The translations under genes were made by a program, and so were the position numbers. Below, in pieces: positions 25,786-35,293 of a stretch of DNA of 64,000 nucleotides; position 1 is the first letter of the stretch, and every line of letters starts with the position of its first letter. Origin of the DNA: Sphingomonas sp. (GTDB lineage Bacteria; Pseudomonadota; Alphaproteobacteria; Sphingomonadales; Sphingomonadaceae); assembly GCF_030145815.1 (NCBI RefSeq), contig NZ_JAIXHL010000018.1, forward strand, positions 40,602 to 104,601, in the 5' to 3' direction. The notes beneath the pieces are model-generated. The model did no database searches. It saw nothing but the letters and a program-made list of their open reading frames with translations, and was not told the DNA's origin.

Positions 25786-26618
25786 CGCGCGGCCTCAAGC
25801 TGGGCGCGCAAGTCTGCCGCCGCCTCGGCGATCAGCGGCGTGCCGCAGATATAGGCGCGCGGGCTGACGCTGACCTGCCGTCCGGCCCATTGCCGGCGCA
25901 CCAGCGGATGCCGCGCGACGCGATCGCGCAGGCTTTGCCCGACCACGCCGCCGACCGGGGCGACGAGAATGTCGGGGTTCAGCGCCAGCAGTGCCTCGAC
26001 ATCGGTGCCCGCCACGCCCTCCTTCACCGCATTGCGCGCGCCCGCCGCGTCGAGCACCGCGTCATACAGCGCACCCTCGCCGCGCGAGAGCCCGTCGCCG
26101 CTCCACGATGCCACGCGCAGATTAAGAGCAGGGCGGCGTGCCAGATCGGCCAGTCGCGCGTCCATCCCCGCAATCAGCGCCTCACCGCGCTCGACCGTGC
26201 CGAACTGCGCGGCAAGGGTACGGACCGTGGCGCGGATCTCGTCGAAGCTCTGCGGCTGCGCCACCTCGACCATCGGAAAGCCAAAGCGGCGCAACGCCGC
26301 ACGGGTCGCCGCCGAGCCAAAGCTGTCGGCGACGATCAGGTCCGGCTGCTGCCGCACCACATCCTCGATCTCGCCGCGGTTGACCGCCACGCCGCGCGCC
26401 CGCTCTGCCATTAGCGACAGCAACGGATCGCGCGACAACCAGGTGACCGACGCGATCCGCTCGGGCGGCAGGAGCATCAGCACCAGCTGGTCGGTGCATT
26501 GGTTGATCGACATGACGCGCATCGGCAGTGCCGCTTGCCCACGCGGCGGCGGAGCGCTGCCGGCCGAAACCGGCAGCGCCAGGGCCGCGATCGCCAGCAG
26601 GATGCCGGCGCGGCGCAT
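25782..26618 (-). CDS. btuF: Periplasmic B12-type substrate-binding protein
   Basis: A 278-residue periplasmic binding protein of the helical-backbone type (BtuF/FhuD/TroA group). It has a signal peptide (MRRAGILLAIAALALPVSAGSA). The family pattern MSINQCTDQLVLMLLPPERIASVTWLS opens the mature protein, and EIEDVVRQQPDLIVAD is the usual second element. It should deliver cobalamin from BtuB to BtuC. ATG at 26618 overlaps the btuB stop by one base; a GTG one codon earlier is also possible. Substrate assignment rests on the upstream cobalamin riboswitch. Confidence 0.88.
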   Translation of the reverse strand: MRRAGILLAIAALALPVSAGSAPPPRGQAALPMRVMSINQCTDQLVLMLLPPERIASVTWLSRDPLLSLMAERARGVAVNRGEIEDVVRQQPDLIVADSFGSAATRAALRRFGFPMVEVAQPQSFDEIRATVRTLAAQFGTVERGEALIAGMDARLADLARRPALNLRVASWSGDGLSRGEGALYDAVLDAAGARNAVKEGVAGTDVEALLALNPDILVAPVGGVVGQSLRDRVARHPLVRRQWAGRQVSVSPRAYICGTPLIAEAAADLRAQLEAAR

Positions 26619-28555
26619 CACAGCTTCACGCGCACGCCGGCGAACGCTCCGATGCCGGGCGTCGCGAAGCTGAACACCTCTTCGTAATCGACGTCGAACA
26701 AATTCTCGACGCGGCCGAACAGCTGCACCTTCTCCACCACGTCGAACGCGATGTTCAGGTTCACCAGCGTGTAGGGCTTCAGCGACACCCGCACTGGGGT
26801 GTAGCTGGGGTCGGTGAAGGCGACATCGGTCATCCGCCCGTTATGCCGCACGGTCAGCGTCGTCGAAAGCCGCTCGTCGCTGGAGATATAGGTTGCATTG
26901 AAGCTGGCGATGTCGCCCGGACGGCGCACTTCCTCGACCCCATTCTCCTCCGCATCGAGATGCGTGTAGCTCGCGTCGATCCGCAGCTGCGGGATCGGCC
27001 GCGCGCTCGCGAACAGCTCGACGCCATGCTGCTTGGACAGGGTCGTGCGGTTGGCCGGCGTCGCCACAAAGGTCGGGGCGGGGTAGGTGGTGTAGATCTC
27101 GTCCTTCAGCGTCGAGTCGAAATAGGTTGCGCCGAACGTGATGCGATCATCGGCCAAGCTTTGCTCGATCCCAGCTTCCCAGCCTTCCGACTTTTCCGGC
27201 TTCAGGTTCGGGTTGCCGATGTAACGGCCGTCCGAATAGCCATAGAGTTCGTAATAGCCCGGGTTCTTGACGCCGGTGCCATAGGCGCCGCGCACGCGCG
27301 TACCGGTGGGCAGGCGATAGCTGCCCTGCACGCGCCAGGTCGTGGCATCGTCGAAGCGGTTATTGTCGTCGTGCCGCACTGATGCACCGCCCGAGAAGCT
27401 ACCGGCGGTCAGCTCATATTGCGCGACGAGGCCGAGATTGTCGGTGCTGCGCTTGCCGGTAAAGGCGTCGAATGGCGATCCGGTGCCGGGCGTGGTGTTG
27501 CGGAACTCTTCGCGCTCGACATCGACCGCGCCCGTAACGCGATGCGTGACCGCGTCGCTCCCGAAGCGCAGGCTGGACACCAGCGAGCCCTTGTAGCGCG
27601 TGCCGACATTGCCGAAATCGACCACGTCATTGGCGCGGAACATCGTCCGCTCGGTATCGGCGAACTGCCCCGTCAGGCTGGTCGTCCAGCGTCCGTCCAT
27701 CGCGCTGAACTGCGCACTGAGCAGGCCGTAAAAGCCGCGATTGCGATAATGCACGCCGGGGCTGTCGATCGTGTAGCCGAAGGTCGGGCTGGCGGGGTTG
27801 CCGTCGCTGTTGTTCGCATCGGCATCGGTCACCGCATAGCGCAGCACGCCGGTCAGCGTCAGGCTGTCGCTCGGGGTCCAGTTGAACTTGCCGCTCAGCG
27901 CACCGCTTTCCGATCCGATATTGCGCGTGCCGCCGCGTGCGGTTGGGGTGCCGTCGGTCAGATAACCGGTCGCCGACAGCGCATAGTCGAAATTGCCGGA
28001 CACGCCCGCCGCGCGCGCCGCTGCGCTGACCGTGCCGAACGAACCACCCTCGATCCGCGCGCTCAACCCCGGTGCCTCGCGGCCCGACAAAGTGAGGTAG
28101 TGGATCACGCCACCGATCGCGTCGGAGCCATAGAGCGAGCTTTGCTGACCACGCAGCACCTCGACCCGCGCCGCGCTGTCGGCGAGCACGCCGCTATAGT
28201 CGAACTCGCCCTGGAACGGGTCCGACACTTCGATCCCGTCGATCAACGTCAGGACGTGGTTGCCCTCGGTCCCGCGAATGCGGATCTGGGTCAGCCCGCC
28301 GATTTGTCGGCTGACTGCAACGCCCGGCACGTCGCGCAGCACATCGGACAGATTGCGCGTCTGGCGCTGTTCCAGCGCCTGCGCATCGATCACGGTGACG
28401 GACGCGCCGACTTCATTGATCGGAACGGCTTCGCCCGAGCGTGAGGCGGTGACGACCACCGTATCGCTGACGTCGTCGGTGATAACGGTCTCCCGCGCAA
28501 AGGCGGGCGATGCCGCCGCGATGGCGAGCGTGGAAACGGACAATAACTTCAACAT
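26618..28555 (-). CDS. btuB: TonB-dependent receptor, BtuB-like
   Basis: A 645-residue outer-membrane receptor. A signal peptide (MLKLLSVSTLAIAAASPAFA) is followed by a TonB box region (SDTVVVTASRS) and a plug domain with VIDAQALEQRQTRNLSDVLRDVPG and the RIRGTEGNHVLTLIDGIEV segment. The 22-strand barrel ends in a terminal aromatic-like strand GVRVKL. The frame is open to 28846, but ATG at 28555 places the signal peptide correctly. A cobalamin riboswitch lies 195 bases upstream on the same strand, which supports BtuB among the many TonB receptors of this group. It is first in the operon btuB-btuF-btuC-btuD. Confidence 0.92.
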   Translation of the reverse strand: MLKLLSVSTLAIAAASPAFARETVITDDVSDTVVVTASRSGEAVPINEVGASVTVIDAQALEQRQTRNLSDVLRDVPGVAVSRQIGGLTQIRIRGTEGNHVLTLIDGIEVSDPFQGEFDYSGVLADSAARVEVLRGQQSSLYGSDAIGGVIHYLTLSGREAPGLSARIEGGSFGTVSAAARAAGVSGNFDYALSATGYLTDGTPTARGGTRNIGSESGALSGKFNWTPSDSLTLTGVLRYAVTDADANNSDGNPASPTFGYTIDSPGVHYRNRGFYGLLSAQFSAMDGRWTTSLTGQFADTERTMFRANDVVDFGNVGTRYKGSLVSSLRFGSDAVTHRVTGAVDVEREEFRNTTPGTGSPFDAFTGKRSTDNLGLVAQYELTAGSFSGGASVRHDDNNRFDDATTWRVQGSYRLPTGTRVRGAYGTGVKNPGYYELYGYSDGRYIGNPNLKPEKSEGWEAGIEQSLADDRITFGATYFDSTLKDEIYTTYPAPTFVATPANRTTLSKQHGVELFASARPIPQLRIDASYTHLDAEENGVEEVRRPGDIASFNATYISSDERLSTTLTVRHNGRMTDVAFTDPSYTPVRVSLKPYTLVNLNIAFDVVEKVQLFGRVENLFDVDYEEVFSFATPGIGAFAGVRVKL

Positions 28556-28749
28556 GGGAAACTTGACCCCCGGCGCCGTGCAACGAGGGCAGGGGCCTGC
28601 CGTCCAGTCCGAACGGCCGGCAGCCATGCGCCAGTCGGGCGCATGAACGCCTGACGCACGACACCGACGCGGCCCCCGCCGCTTGGTTCGTCGCTCAGAC
28701 GGAGGACCGTGCCGCGGCCATTCCCTGGACCAAGGCAAGAGCGACCATG

Positions 28750-28945
28750 CGCCGGCAGGTCTCCTGGCTCGCGGGTCAAGGCTTGATGCACGGCCTTCCC
28801 GGGCAAATGCCCAGTGGCTGTTCCCTCGAAGGGGGAACAAGTGCATCGCGCTCGCCGCTTACAGTTGCAGGGACAGCTGCGGATTTGGACGGCCAAAGCC
28901 GCCCGCACCGCATTCCCGTTTAAGCCCCTTTCGGGGCACCGGCGC
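28750..28945 (-). ncRNA. Cobalamin (adenosylcobalamin) riboswitch
   Basis: On the minus strand the family elements appear in order: GCCGGTGCC near the start, GGGAATGCGGTGCGGG, the CTGTCCCTGCAACTGTAAGCGG core, a variable hairpin, and the B12 box AGCCAGGAGACCTGCCGGC at 28752-28770. It lies directly upstream of btuB. Binding of coenzyme B12 would shut off the uptake operon. The 28556-28749 stretch between it and btuB contains a CTGCCG/CGGCAG hairpin that may be part of the expression platform. Confidence 0.95.
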
Positions 28946-29049
28946 GATCATGAAACATGGGGTCGCCCCCGTGCCTCGGGCGGGTCTTTACGCCCGCCCC
29001 CGCAGTTCGGCAAGTCTAATATAAAGGATTCTTTATATCTCGTTCGCGC

Positions 29050-29607
29050 TCAGCTACCCGGAGCGGTGCCGGGGCGCAGATAAGCGAACATGTGCGCGAC
29101 ATAATCGACCTTGCCCAATTCCACCCCCTGCGCGCGCAGGATCGCGTAGGCGGTCATCAGGTGGAAATAGAATTGCGGCAACGCCCAATCGCGCACGAAC
29201 AGCTCGGCCGTCAGGTCGAACACCATTCCTTGCGGTAGCGCGTGCGCGATCGGAGCCGCCGGATCGACCGCAGGCATGCCGCCGCGCACCTGCTCCAGCA
29301 GCGCCAGTGTCTCGGCGATCCGCGCGCGGGCGTCGGCGATCGTGCCGGGGTGCCCACCCGCATTGCGGCCTTCGTCGAGCAGTTCGGTGACCGCGGGCGG
29401 GAATGCCTCGCCGCGCAGGCGGTAGACGCCCTCCTGTGCCTGAACGCAGGCAAAGCGGATCTGGGTCGCGAGCGGGAACATGTCGGGGGCGAGCCGCGCG
29501 GACATGATCGCGTCCCCGCTGCCCTGTGTCTCCGCCTTGCCCAGCCATCCCGACAGCGCGCCAAGCATTTGAACATAGGTCGGAATGATCAGGTCGGGCA
29601 GGGTCAC
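29050..29607 (-). CDS. DUF1993 domain-containing protein
   Basis: A 185-residue protein of the DUF1993 family (DinB-like four-helix bundle). Family marks include IIPTYVQMLGALSGWLGKAE at the N-terminus, LAPDMFPLATQIRFACVQAQ in the middle and FVRDWALPQFYFHLMTAYAILR near the end. No enzymatic function is established. The start is GTG at 29607, supported by AGGAG eight bases upstream. It is divergent from the SOS operon and separated by 112 bases that also hold the LexA box. Confidence 0.88.
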   Translation of the reverse strand: MTLPDLIIPTYVQMLGALSGWLGKAETQGSGDAIMSARLAPDMFPLATQIRFACVQAQEGVYRLRGEAFPPAVTELLDEGRNAGGHPGTIADARARIAETLALLEQVRGGMPAVDPAAPIAHALPQGMVFDLTAELFVRDWALPQFYFHLMTAYAILRAQGVELGKVDYVAHMFAYLRPGTAPGS

Positions 29608-29702
29608 TGTGGTCTCCTAAAGGCTATCGCGGGTCGGTTTAGGACAGGTTGTTGGCCGGTGCCATCAAATCCGGACTGACCGCATATACAGCCCGAAAAA
29701 TA

Positions 29703-29717
29703 GAACATATAAAGAAC
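29703..29717. promoter_or_regulatory. LexA box GAAC-N7-GAAC of the imuA operon
   Basis: The alphaproteobacterial LexA site in its exact form, GAAC-ATATAAA-GAAC, ends two bases before the imuA ATG. The spacer contains TATAAA seven bases before the ATG, which could be the -10 box; transcription would then begin at the start codon. This places imuA-imuB-dnaE2 in the SOS regulon. Confidence 0.85.
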
Positions 29718-29719
29718 AT

Positions 29720-30517
29720 ATGCGTGTCGATTCGCTCTCCCTGATTCAGCGGCGCATCGCGTTGATCGAGCGCGGTGGTCGAACCGCGAGCGAGGCTGCG
29801 GGGCATGTGCCGACCGGGCATGACCGCATCGACCGGGCTCTGGGGGGCGGCGTTATGCGCGCGCGGGTGCATGAGCTGGTGGCCGAGAGCGAGGCGGCGG
29901 GCAGCGGGGCGGGGTTTGCCGGTGTGCTGGCGCATCGGCTGGGCGGCGAAATGATCTGGCTGCGCGAACGCGATGCCGAACTGCGCTGTGGCCAGCTGCA
30001 CGCGCCCGGTATCGCCGCGATCGGCATCGATCCGGCGCGGTTGCTGCTGGCGGTATTGCCCGATGCGACGGCGGTGCTGCGCGCGGCGGCGGATGCGGTG
30101 CGCTGCGCCGGGCTGGGCAGCGTGGTGATCGAACTGTGGGGCAATCCGCGTGCCTATGACCTCACTGCCAGCCGACGACTGGCACTGTTGGCGGAGGCGT
30201 CGGGAGTGACTGCGCTGCTGCTGCGGGTGGGCGGCGACGTTGCGCCCAGCGCCGCGCAGACGCGGATCGGCGTGGCGCCGGCCCCGTCGGTGCCGTTGGC
30301 GGCAGATGCGCCAGGACATCCGGCCTGGACGGTCGAATTGCAGCGCCAGCGCGGGCGGCCGGCCGGTGGCATCTGGCGGGTGGAATGGGATCGGGAACAC
30401 GGCCAATTACGGGATCAAGATCATGACGCAGCGACGCTATCTGGCGTTGTTCCTCCCCTTTCTGGCGACCGATCGACTGGTACGATCCGGGCCGCCGGAC
30501 TCCGCCGCACGGGATAG
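29720..30517 (+). CDS. imuA: SOS mutagenesis protein ImuA (RecA-like)
   Basis: A 265-residue RecA/SulA-like protein of the translesion mutasome. The core GHDRIDRALGGGVMRARVHELV resembles the RecA ATP-binding region but lacks an intact Walker A, as in other ImuA proteins. WTVELQRQRGRPAGG near the C-terminus matches the family. It helps ImuB and DnaE2 carry out error-prone synthesis at damaged DNA. A LexA box lies immediately upstream. No clear Shine-Dalgarno is present, which fits a leaderless message. Its reading frame runs 95 bases into imuB, more than the usual four-base overlaps here. Confidence 0.9.
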   Translation: MRVDSLSLIQRRIALIERGGRTASEAAGHVPTGHDRIDRALGGGVMRARVHELVAESEAAGSGAGFAGVLAHRLGGEMIWLRERDAELRCGQLHAPGIAAIGIDPARLLLAVLPDATAVLRAAADAVRCAGLGSVVIELWGNPRAYDLTASRRLALLAEASGVTALLLRVGGDVAPSAAQTRIGVAPAPSVPLAADAPGHPAWTVELQRQRGRPAGGIWRVEWDREHGQLRDQDHDAATLSGVVPPLSGDRSTGTIRAAGLRRTG

Positions 30518-31958
30518 CGCGCCGCGCGTCGTGGTCGAGCGGCAGCGCGGCGCGATCCGGCTGACCGCGTGCGATCCTGAAGCGATGGCGCTGGGGCTGG
30601 CCCCTGGCCTGACGCTGGCCGATGCGCGGGCGCGGGTGCCCGATCTGGCGGTGGCGGATGCCGATCCGGTCGCCGACCTGCTGTGGCTGGAGCGGATTGC
30701 CGATGCCTGCGACCGGTTCACGCCGCGTGTCGCGATCGAGCCGCCCGACGGGCTGGTGCTCGACATCACCGGCTGCGGGCATCTGTTCGGCGGCGAATAT
30801 GGCTTGCTGGAGGCGGTCGAGGCGCGGATGCGGCGCTGGACCGGGCATTTGCGCCATGCCCTCGCCAACACACCGGAAGGGGCGCGGGCGCTGGCGCGGT
30901 TTCAGACGGCCCCGGCAGCCAGCGAGGCGGCGGCGCTGCGGCGCCTGCCGGTCGCGGCGCTGGAGCTGGACCGCGAGACCGAAGCGGCGCTGCGCGGGGC
31001 CGGCCTCAAGACCATCGACGATCTGGTCTCGCGCCCGACCGGGCCGCTGGCGGCGCGGTTCGGGGCCGAGCTGCCCGACCTGCTCGCGCGCATTCTGGGC
31101 AAGTCGGGCAAGCCGATCGCGCCGCGCCACACTGCACCAGCCTGGCAGTTTGAACGCCGCTTTGCCGAGCCGATTGCGCGCGCTGACGATGCGTTGCGCG
31201 TCATAGGCGAACTGTCAGCGGAAGCGGGGCAGGCGATGGAGCTGCGGCGTCAGGGCGGGCGGCGCTTTACCGCGCGGCTGTTTCGCAGCGATGGGCATGT
31301 CGTCGATCTGGCGGTCGATTGCGGACAGCCATTGCGCGATCCGGCGCGGATCATGCGGCTGTTTACCGAGCGGATTGGCGCATTGGCCGACCCAATCGAC
31401 CCGGGGTTCGGGTTCGACATGATCCGCCTGTCGGTGCCGCGTGCCGAGCCGCTCGACTTTGCTCAGCTCGAACTGGAGGGCGGGGCGGTGCATGCCGAGG
31501 ATGTCTCGGCGCTGATCGACCGGCTGAGCGTGCGGGCCGGCAGCGGGCGCATCCGCCGCTTCGTGCCGCGCGATTCGCACATTCCCGAACAGGCGGTGCT
31601 CGCGCTCCCCGCAACCGCAAGCGACCGGCAGGACTGGCCCGCGCCGCCCCCGGGCGAACCGCCGCGCCGCCCGATCCATTTGTTCGACCCACCCCAGCGC
31701 GTCGAGGTGATCGCCGAAGAACCCGATGGCCCACCGCGCAGCTTCCGCTGGCAACGCACCTTGCACGAGGTGACCCGTTTCGAGGGGCCGGAGCGGATCG
31801 CCGCCGAATGGTGGCACCGCGCACCGGGCGACCCCGGCCTGACCCGTGACTATTATCGGGTCGAGGATATGCGCGGGCGACGCTTGTGGCTGTTCCGGCA
31901 CGGCCTGAATGACGAGCGGCCGACGCCGCTCTGGTATGTCCACGGACTGTTCGCGTGA
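30423..31958 (+). CDS. imuB: Y-family-like protein ImuB
   Basis: A 511-residue inactive Y-family polymerase homologue. MTQRRYLALFLPFLATDRL opens the palm; where active polymerases carry catalytic Asp/Glu this family has lost them (GLVLDITGCGHLFGGE retains the fold). A little-finger region follows, and the C-terminal HEVTRFEGPERIAAEWW and RDYYRVEDMRGRRLWLFR is the ImuB-specific tail that binds ImuA and DnaE2. It acts as the clamp-binding hub of the mutasome. It starts inside imuA, and its stop overlaps the dnaE2 GTG by four bases. Confidence 0.93.
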   Translation: MTQRRYLALFLPFLATDRLVRSGPPDSAARDSAPRVVVERQRGAIRLTACDPEAMALGLAPGLTLADARARVPDLAVADADPVADLLWLERIADACDRFTPRVAIEPPDGLVLDITGCGHLFGGEYGLLEAVEARMRRWTGHLRHALANTPEGARALARFQTAPAASEAAALRRLPVAALELDRETEAALRGAGLKTIDDLVSRPTGPLAARFGAELPDLLARILGKSGKPIAPRHTAPAWQFERRFAEPIARADDALRVIGELSAEAGQAMELRRQGGRRFTARLFRSDGHVVDLAVDCGQPLRDPARIMRLFTERIGALADPIDPGFGFDMIRLSVPRAEPLDFAQLELEGGAVHAEDVSALIDRLSVRAGSGRIRRFVPRDSHIPEQAVLALPATASDRQDWPAPPPGEPPRRPIHLFDPPQRVEVIAEEPDGPPRSFRWQRTLHEVTRFEGPERIAAEWWHRAPGDPGLTRDYYRVEDMRGRRLWLFRHGLNDERPTPLWYVHGLFA

Positions 31959-34900
31959 CATGCTTTGCCGAGCTGGTCGCGGCGTCGCATTTCTCGTTCC
32001 TGCGTGGGGCGTCGCACCCGGCGGACCTGATCGCGCGCGCGATCGAGCTTGGCCTCACCGGCATCGGTATTGCCGACCGCAACACGGTGGCGGGTGTCGT
32101 CCGCGCCCAGCTCGCCCTGCGGCACGCACGCACGGCAGCGCAGGAAGCTGGCCTTCCGCTGCCCGCATTGAAATTCGTTCCCGGCGCGCGGCTGGTGTTC
32201 GTCGACGGCACGCCGGACATCGTCGCCTATCCCGCCAACCGGCGCGGCTGGGGGCGGCTGACGCGCTTGCTGACGACCGGCAATCTGCGCGCGCAAAAGG
32301 GCGATTGCATCCTGCGGCTGGAGGATCTGATCGCGTTTCACGACGATCTGTTGCTGATCGTCCTGCCCGGGTCGAGCGCGGTGGCGCAGCGTGCGCATCG
32401 CGATCCGGTCGCGCATGACAGCGACGCGCCGGTTCCGCCGCTCGCACTGGTCCAGCCTGCGGGGTTGCAGCCGCTGCTGACCCGGCTCGCCCGGATCGCG
32501 CCGGGGCGGGTGTGGCTGGGGGCGTGCATGGCCCGGCGCGGCGACGATGCGCGGCGGCTGGCGGAGTTGCAGGCGCTGGCGACAGCGGCGAGCGTGCCGC
32601 TGATCGCGACTGCGGATGTGCTCTATGCGACGCCGGATTGCCGCCCGCTGCACGACATATTGACCTGCATTCAGGCCGGGGTGACGATCACCCAGGCCGG
32701 GCGGCGGCTGGAGGCGAATGCCGAGCGGCATCTGAAGTCGCCCGAGGAAATGGCACGGCTGTTCGCCGCCTGCCCCGACGCCATCGCGCAAACCGGGGTG
32801 CTGCTCGACCGCATTGCGTTCGACCTCGATCAGCTGCGCTACGAATACCCGCACGAGCCGGTGCCCGAAGGCTGGGACGCGCAGGACTGGCTGGAGCATA
32901 TCGTGACCGAGGCGGCGCAGGCGCGTTACGGGACCGTGCTTCCGGCCAAGGTTACAGCGTTGCTGGCCGAAGAGTTCAGGCTGATCCGCGACCGCAACTA
33001 TGCCTTTTACTTCCTCACCGTCCACGATCTGGTGAAGTTCGCGCGGAGTCAGCAGCCGCCGATCCTGTGTCAGGGTCGGGGGAGTGCGGCCAATTCGATC
33101 GTGTGCTTCCTGCTCGGCGTCACCTCGGTCGATCCGACCGAATATGACCTGCTCTTCTCGCGCTTCGTGTCGGAAGAGCGCGACGAGCCGCCCGACATTG
33201 ATGTCGATTTCGAACATGAACGGCGCGAGGAGGTGATCCAGTACATCTATCGCCGCTATGGCCGCAATCGCGCTGCCATCGCTGCCACGGTCATCCACTA
33301 CCGCCCGCGTAGCGCGGTGCGCGAGGTCGGCAAGGCGCTGGGGCTGAGCGAGGATGTCACCGCACGCATCGTCAGCACCGTGTGGGGCAGCTTCAGCCGC
33401 GACCTGCCCGACAAGCGCGTGAACGAGGCCGGGTTCGATCCGGATGCGCCCGAGATTCGCCGCCTGATCGACCTGGCCGGGCAATTGCTCGCCGCTCCGT
33501 TCCCGCGCCATTTGTCACAGCATGTCGGCGGCTTCGTGCTGACGCAGGACCGGCTGGATGAGACGGTGCCGCTGCACCATGGCGCGATGGAGGGGCGCAC
33601 CTTCATCGAATGGGACAAAGACGATATCGACGCGCTGTCGATCATGAAGGTCGATGTGCTCGCGCTCGGCATGCTCACCTGCATCCGCAAGGCGTTCGAC
33701 CTGATCCGCGATCAGGGGGAGGGGGATCACACGCTGGAGGTCGACCTTCAGTCCGACGATCCCGCCGTCTATGCCATGCTACAGCGGGGCGACAGCGTCG
33801 GCGTGTTTCAGGTTGAAAGCCGCGCGCAGATGAACATGCTCCCGCGCCTCAAACCCCGCAATCTCTACGACCTGACGGTGCAGGTCGCGATCGTGCGGCC
33901 CGGGCCGATCGAGGGGGATATGGTCCACCCCTATCTGCGGCGACGGTGCGGGGAGGAAAAGGCCGAGTTTCCCTCCCCCAAACCACCGCATGATCCCGAT
34001 GAACTGCGCACCCTGCTCGGCAAAACCTATGGCGTGCCGATCTTTCAGGAACAGGCGATGAAGCTGGCGATCGTCGCTGCCGGCTTCACCCCGTCCGAAG
34101 CGAACCAGCTGCGCCGGGCAATGGCGACCTTCCGCAATGTCGGCACGATCGGGCGGTTCGAAGCGAAGATGGTCGATGGCATGGTTGCCAAGGGCTATAC
34201 GGCGGACTTCGCCCAGCGTTGCTACAACCAGATCAAGGGGTTTGGCAGCTATGGCTTTCCCGAAAGCCATGCGCTGTCCTTCGCGCGGCTGGTCTATGTG
34301 TCGTCGTGGATCAAATGCCATCATCCGGCTGCCTTCGCCTGCGCCTTGCTCAATTCACAGCCGATGGGCTTTTACGCCCCCGCCCAGATCGTGCGCGATG
34401 CGCGCGAACATGGGGTCGAGGTCCGCGCGATCGACGTGAACCACAGCGGCTGGGACAACAGCCTGGAGCGCGATACGGCGGGCGCGCTCGCGCTGCGGCT
34501 GGGGTTGCGCCAGATCGACGGGTTCCGCGTCGATTGGGCCGATGCGCTGGTGGCGGCGCGGGCGGCCGGGCGCTTCGATGCGATCGAGCCGCTGGCGCGC
34601 CGCGCCGACCTGCCCGCCCGCGCGCTGCGGCTGCTGGCCGATGGCGATGCCTATGGATCGCTCGGCCTGTCGCGGCGCGATGCGCTGTGGGAGGCGCGGC
34701 GCACCCCGTCGGGCGAGCTTCCGCTGTTCGCCGCCGCGCGTGCACGCGAACTGGGAAACGAGCCAGCAATCGACCTGCCCGCCATGCCGCAGAGCGAGGA
34801 AGTGGCGGCGGATTACCAGACGATCCGCTTGTCGCTGAAGGACCATCCGATGACCTTCCTGCGCCCCGTGCTGCGCGCAGAGGGCGTGCTGAGCTGTGCC

Positions 34901-35293
34901 GAAACCAGCGCCGCCAAGGCTGGCCGCCGCGTGCGCACTGGCGGCGTCGTGCTGATCCGTCAGCGCCCCGGCAAGGGCAATGCGATCTTCATCACCATCG
35001 AGGACGAAACCGGCGTGACCAACATCCTGCTCTGGGCGCGCCTGTTCGAAATCAACCGCCGCGCGGTGATGAGCGCGCGGCTGATGGTGGTCGAGGGCGA
35101 GGTTCAGCGCAGCAAGGAGGGCGTGGTCCACCTGATGGCGTCGCGCGTGTTCGATCGCACCGACCTGCTCCGCACCCTCGCCGACGAAGCGCCGCAGCCA
35201 GCGCTATGCCGCCCCGATGAAGTCGCGCGCCCGGTCCAGAGCCGCCATCCGCGCGACGTTCGGATACTGCCGCGATCACGCGATTTTCATTGA
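31955..35293 (+). CDS. dnaE2: Error-prone DNA polymerase DnaE2 (ImuC)
   Basis: A 1112-residue C-family polymerase. The N-terminal PHP domain (FAELVAASHFSFLRGASHPADLI) is followed by the palm with the catalytic aspartates in DEPPDIDVDFEHERR and in the FIEWDKDDIDALSIMKVDVL segment. The finger region carries QTAMKLA-type FQEQAMKLAIVAAGFTPSEA and the C-terminal OB domain VLIRQRPGKGNAIFITIEDETG. It performs mutagenic translesion synthesis in the SOS response with ImuA and ImuB. It starts at a GTG overlapping the imuB stop. The stop is followed by a gene-poor scar with an integrase relic. Confidence 0.95.
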   Translation: MTCFAELVAASHFSFLRGASHPADLIARAIELGLTGIGIADRNTVAGVVRAQLALRHARTAAQEAGLPLPALKFVPGARLVFVDGTPDIVAYPANRRGWGRLTRLLTTGNLRAQKGDCILRLEDLIAFHDDLLLIVLPGSSAVAQRAHRDPVAHDSDAPVPPLALVQPAGLQPLLTRLARIAPGRVWLGACMARRGDDARRLAELQALATAASVPLIATADVLYATPDCRPLHDILTCIQAGVTITQAGRRLEANAERHLKSPEEMARLFAACPDAIAQTGVLLDRIAFDLDQLRYEYPHEPVPEGWDAQDWLEHIVTEAAQARYGTVLPAKVTALLAEEFRLIRDRNYAFYFLTVHDLVKFARSQQPPILCQGRGSAANSIVCFLLGVTSVDPTEYDLLFSRFVSEERDEPPDIDVDFEHERREEVIQYIYRRYGRNRAAIAATVIHYRPRSAVREVGKALGLSEDVTARIVSTVWGSFSRDLPDKRVNEAGFDPDAPEIRRLIDLAGQLLAAPFPRHLSQHVGGFVLTQDRLDETVPLHHGAMEGRTFIEWDKDDIDALSIMKVDVLALGMLTCIRKAFDLIRDQGEGDHTLEVDLQSDDPAVYAMLQRGDSVGVFQVESRAQMNMLPRLKPRNLYDLTVQVAIVRPGPIEGDMVHPYLRRRCGEEKAEFPSPKPPHDPDELRTLLGKTYGVPIFQEQAMKLAIVAAGFTPSEANQLRRAMATFRNVGTIGRFEAKMVDGMVAKGYTADFAQRCYNQIKGFGSYGFPESHALSFARLVYVSSWIKCHHPAAFACALLNSQPMGFYAPAQIVRDAREHGVEVRAIDVNHSGWDNSLERDTAGALALRLGLRQIDGFRVDWADALVAARAAGRFDAIEPLARRADLPARALRLLADGDAYGSLGLSRRDALWEARRTPSGELPLFAAARARELGNEPAIDLPAMPQSEEVAADYQTIRLSLKDHPMTFLRPVLRAEGVLSCAETSAAKAGRRVRTGGVVLIRQRPGKGNAIFITIEDETGVTNILLWARLFEINRRAVMSARLMVVEGEVQRSKEGVVHLMASRVFDRTDLLRTLADEAPQPALCRPDEVARPVQSRHPRDVRILPRSRDFH

